Shown one piece after another: positions 5,209 through 5,408 of a DNA stretch of 5,408 nucleotides. Below the pieces are notes generated by a model. That model made no database searches, had not been told where the DNA came from, and saw nothing but the letters and a program-made list of their open reading frames with translations. The DNA comes from Acidimicrobiia bacterium (GTDB taxonomy: Bacteria; Actinomycetota; Acidimicrobiia; Spongiisociales; ZC4RG35). The stretch lies in the NCBI GenBank assembly GCA_030623125.1, contig JAUXMQ010000102.1, positions 1 to 5,408 of the forward strand, given 5' to 3'. The position numbers were made by a program, and so were the translations under genes. Position 1 is the first letter of the stretch; the number at the start of each line of letters is the position of its first letter.

Positions 5209-5408
5209 TGACGGGTGAAGATATCCATCGGGCGCTTCGCCGTATCTCCCATGAGATTCTGGAGACTCATCGCGGCGCCGACGAGATAGCCATCATTGGT
5301 GTTCACACCCGTGGGGTGCACCTTGCCCGGGAGTTGGCAGACACGATCGGCGAATTCGAGAATTGCGTTGTCCCCATCGGCGAGCTCGACATAGGTCTCT
5401 ATCGGGAC
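5196..5408 (+). CDS. pyrR: Bifunctional pyr operon regulator/uracil phosphoribosyltransferase, N-terminal part
   Basis: PyrR binds pyr leader RNA in response to UMP and can also convert uracil and PRPP to UMP. Only 71 codons are in the window and the frame is still open at the edge; the full protein is normally about 180 residues. The visible part matches the family well: VMTGEDIHRALRRISHEILE (residues 4-23), IAIIGVHTRGVHLARELAD (31-49) with the conserved TRG, and VPIGELDIGLYRD (59-71). The PRPP-binding loop lies beyond the window. ATG 5196 is chosen because it keeps the conserved V before the first helix; GTG 5205 and ATG 5208 are alternatives, and ATG 5208 overlaps the leader ORF stop. No good Shine-Dalgarno precedes 5196. 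Its position downstream of efp-nusB and behind a PyrR-binding hairpin supports autoregulation, probably as first gene of a pyrimidine operon. Confidence 0.95.
   Translation, partial: MPQVMTGEDIHRALRRISHEILETHRGADEIAIIGVHTRGVHLARELADTIGEFENCVVPIGELDIGLYRD

Noticed and set aside
1..5408. CRISPR array, tRNA/rRNA gene, insertion sequence or phage attachment site
   Set aside because: I saw no spaced repeats, no tRNA-like cloverleaf, no transposase motif and no terminal inverted repeats.

Overview
This is a GC-rich chromosomal segment read entirely on the + strand. It carries the tail of a prepilin-peptidase gene followed by aroC, aroK, aroB, efp and nusB, then a small SAM-dependent methyltransferase gene, and finally the start of pyrR. 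The order shikimate genes - efp - nusB - pyrR is the classic actinobacterial arrangement. Codon usage, the actinobacterial style of AroC and PyrR, and the methyltransferase family all fit Actinomycetota. A deep lineage such as Acidimicrobiia is my inference; no rRNA or marker gene here proves it.

Region 1 (1-3023): the C-terminal part of a type IV prepilin peptidase (GAGD-VKL motif) ends 23 bases before aroC. aroC, aroK and aroB are packed with overlaps: ATGA between aroC and aroK, and a 13-base overlap between aroK and aroB. They supply three shikimate-pathway enzymes: 3-dehydroquinate synthase (AroB), shikimate kinase (AroK) and chorismate synthase (AroC). Region 2 (3024-4166): efp follows after 40 bases and overlaps nusB by ATGA. 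The aroQ and pepQ genes often found between aroB and efp in actinobacteria are absent. NusB carries an extra N-terminal domain of about 50 residues that resembles the N-terminal domain of translation initiation factor IF2.

Region 3 (4167-5029): about 300 noncoding bases hold hairpins and shuffled short repeats. They end in a TATAGT box seven bases before the GTG start of a methyltransferase, which suggests a leaderless transcript. This gene sits between nusB and pyrR, where many actinobacteria have none.

Region 4 (5030-5408): a short leader precedes pyrR, the regulator of pyrimidine synthesis. It contains a near-ideal PyrR-binding RNA hairpin (5123-5154). The 3' strand of that hairpin is the best Shine-Dalgarno sequence in the leader. 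This Shine-Dalgarno does not serve pyrR directly but a 15-codon ORF (5161-5208), whose stop codon overlaps an in-frame pyrR ATG as TGATG. This suggests that PyrR represses its operon by blocking leader-peptide translation, with pyrR translation coupled to it. That circuit and the IF2_N-NusB fusion are the two most notable points. Most of the window is otherwise ordinary conserved housekeeping sequence.
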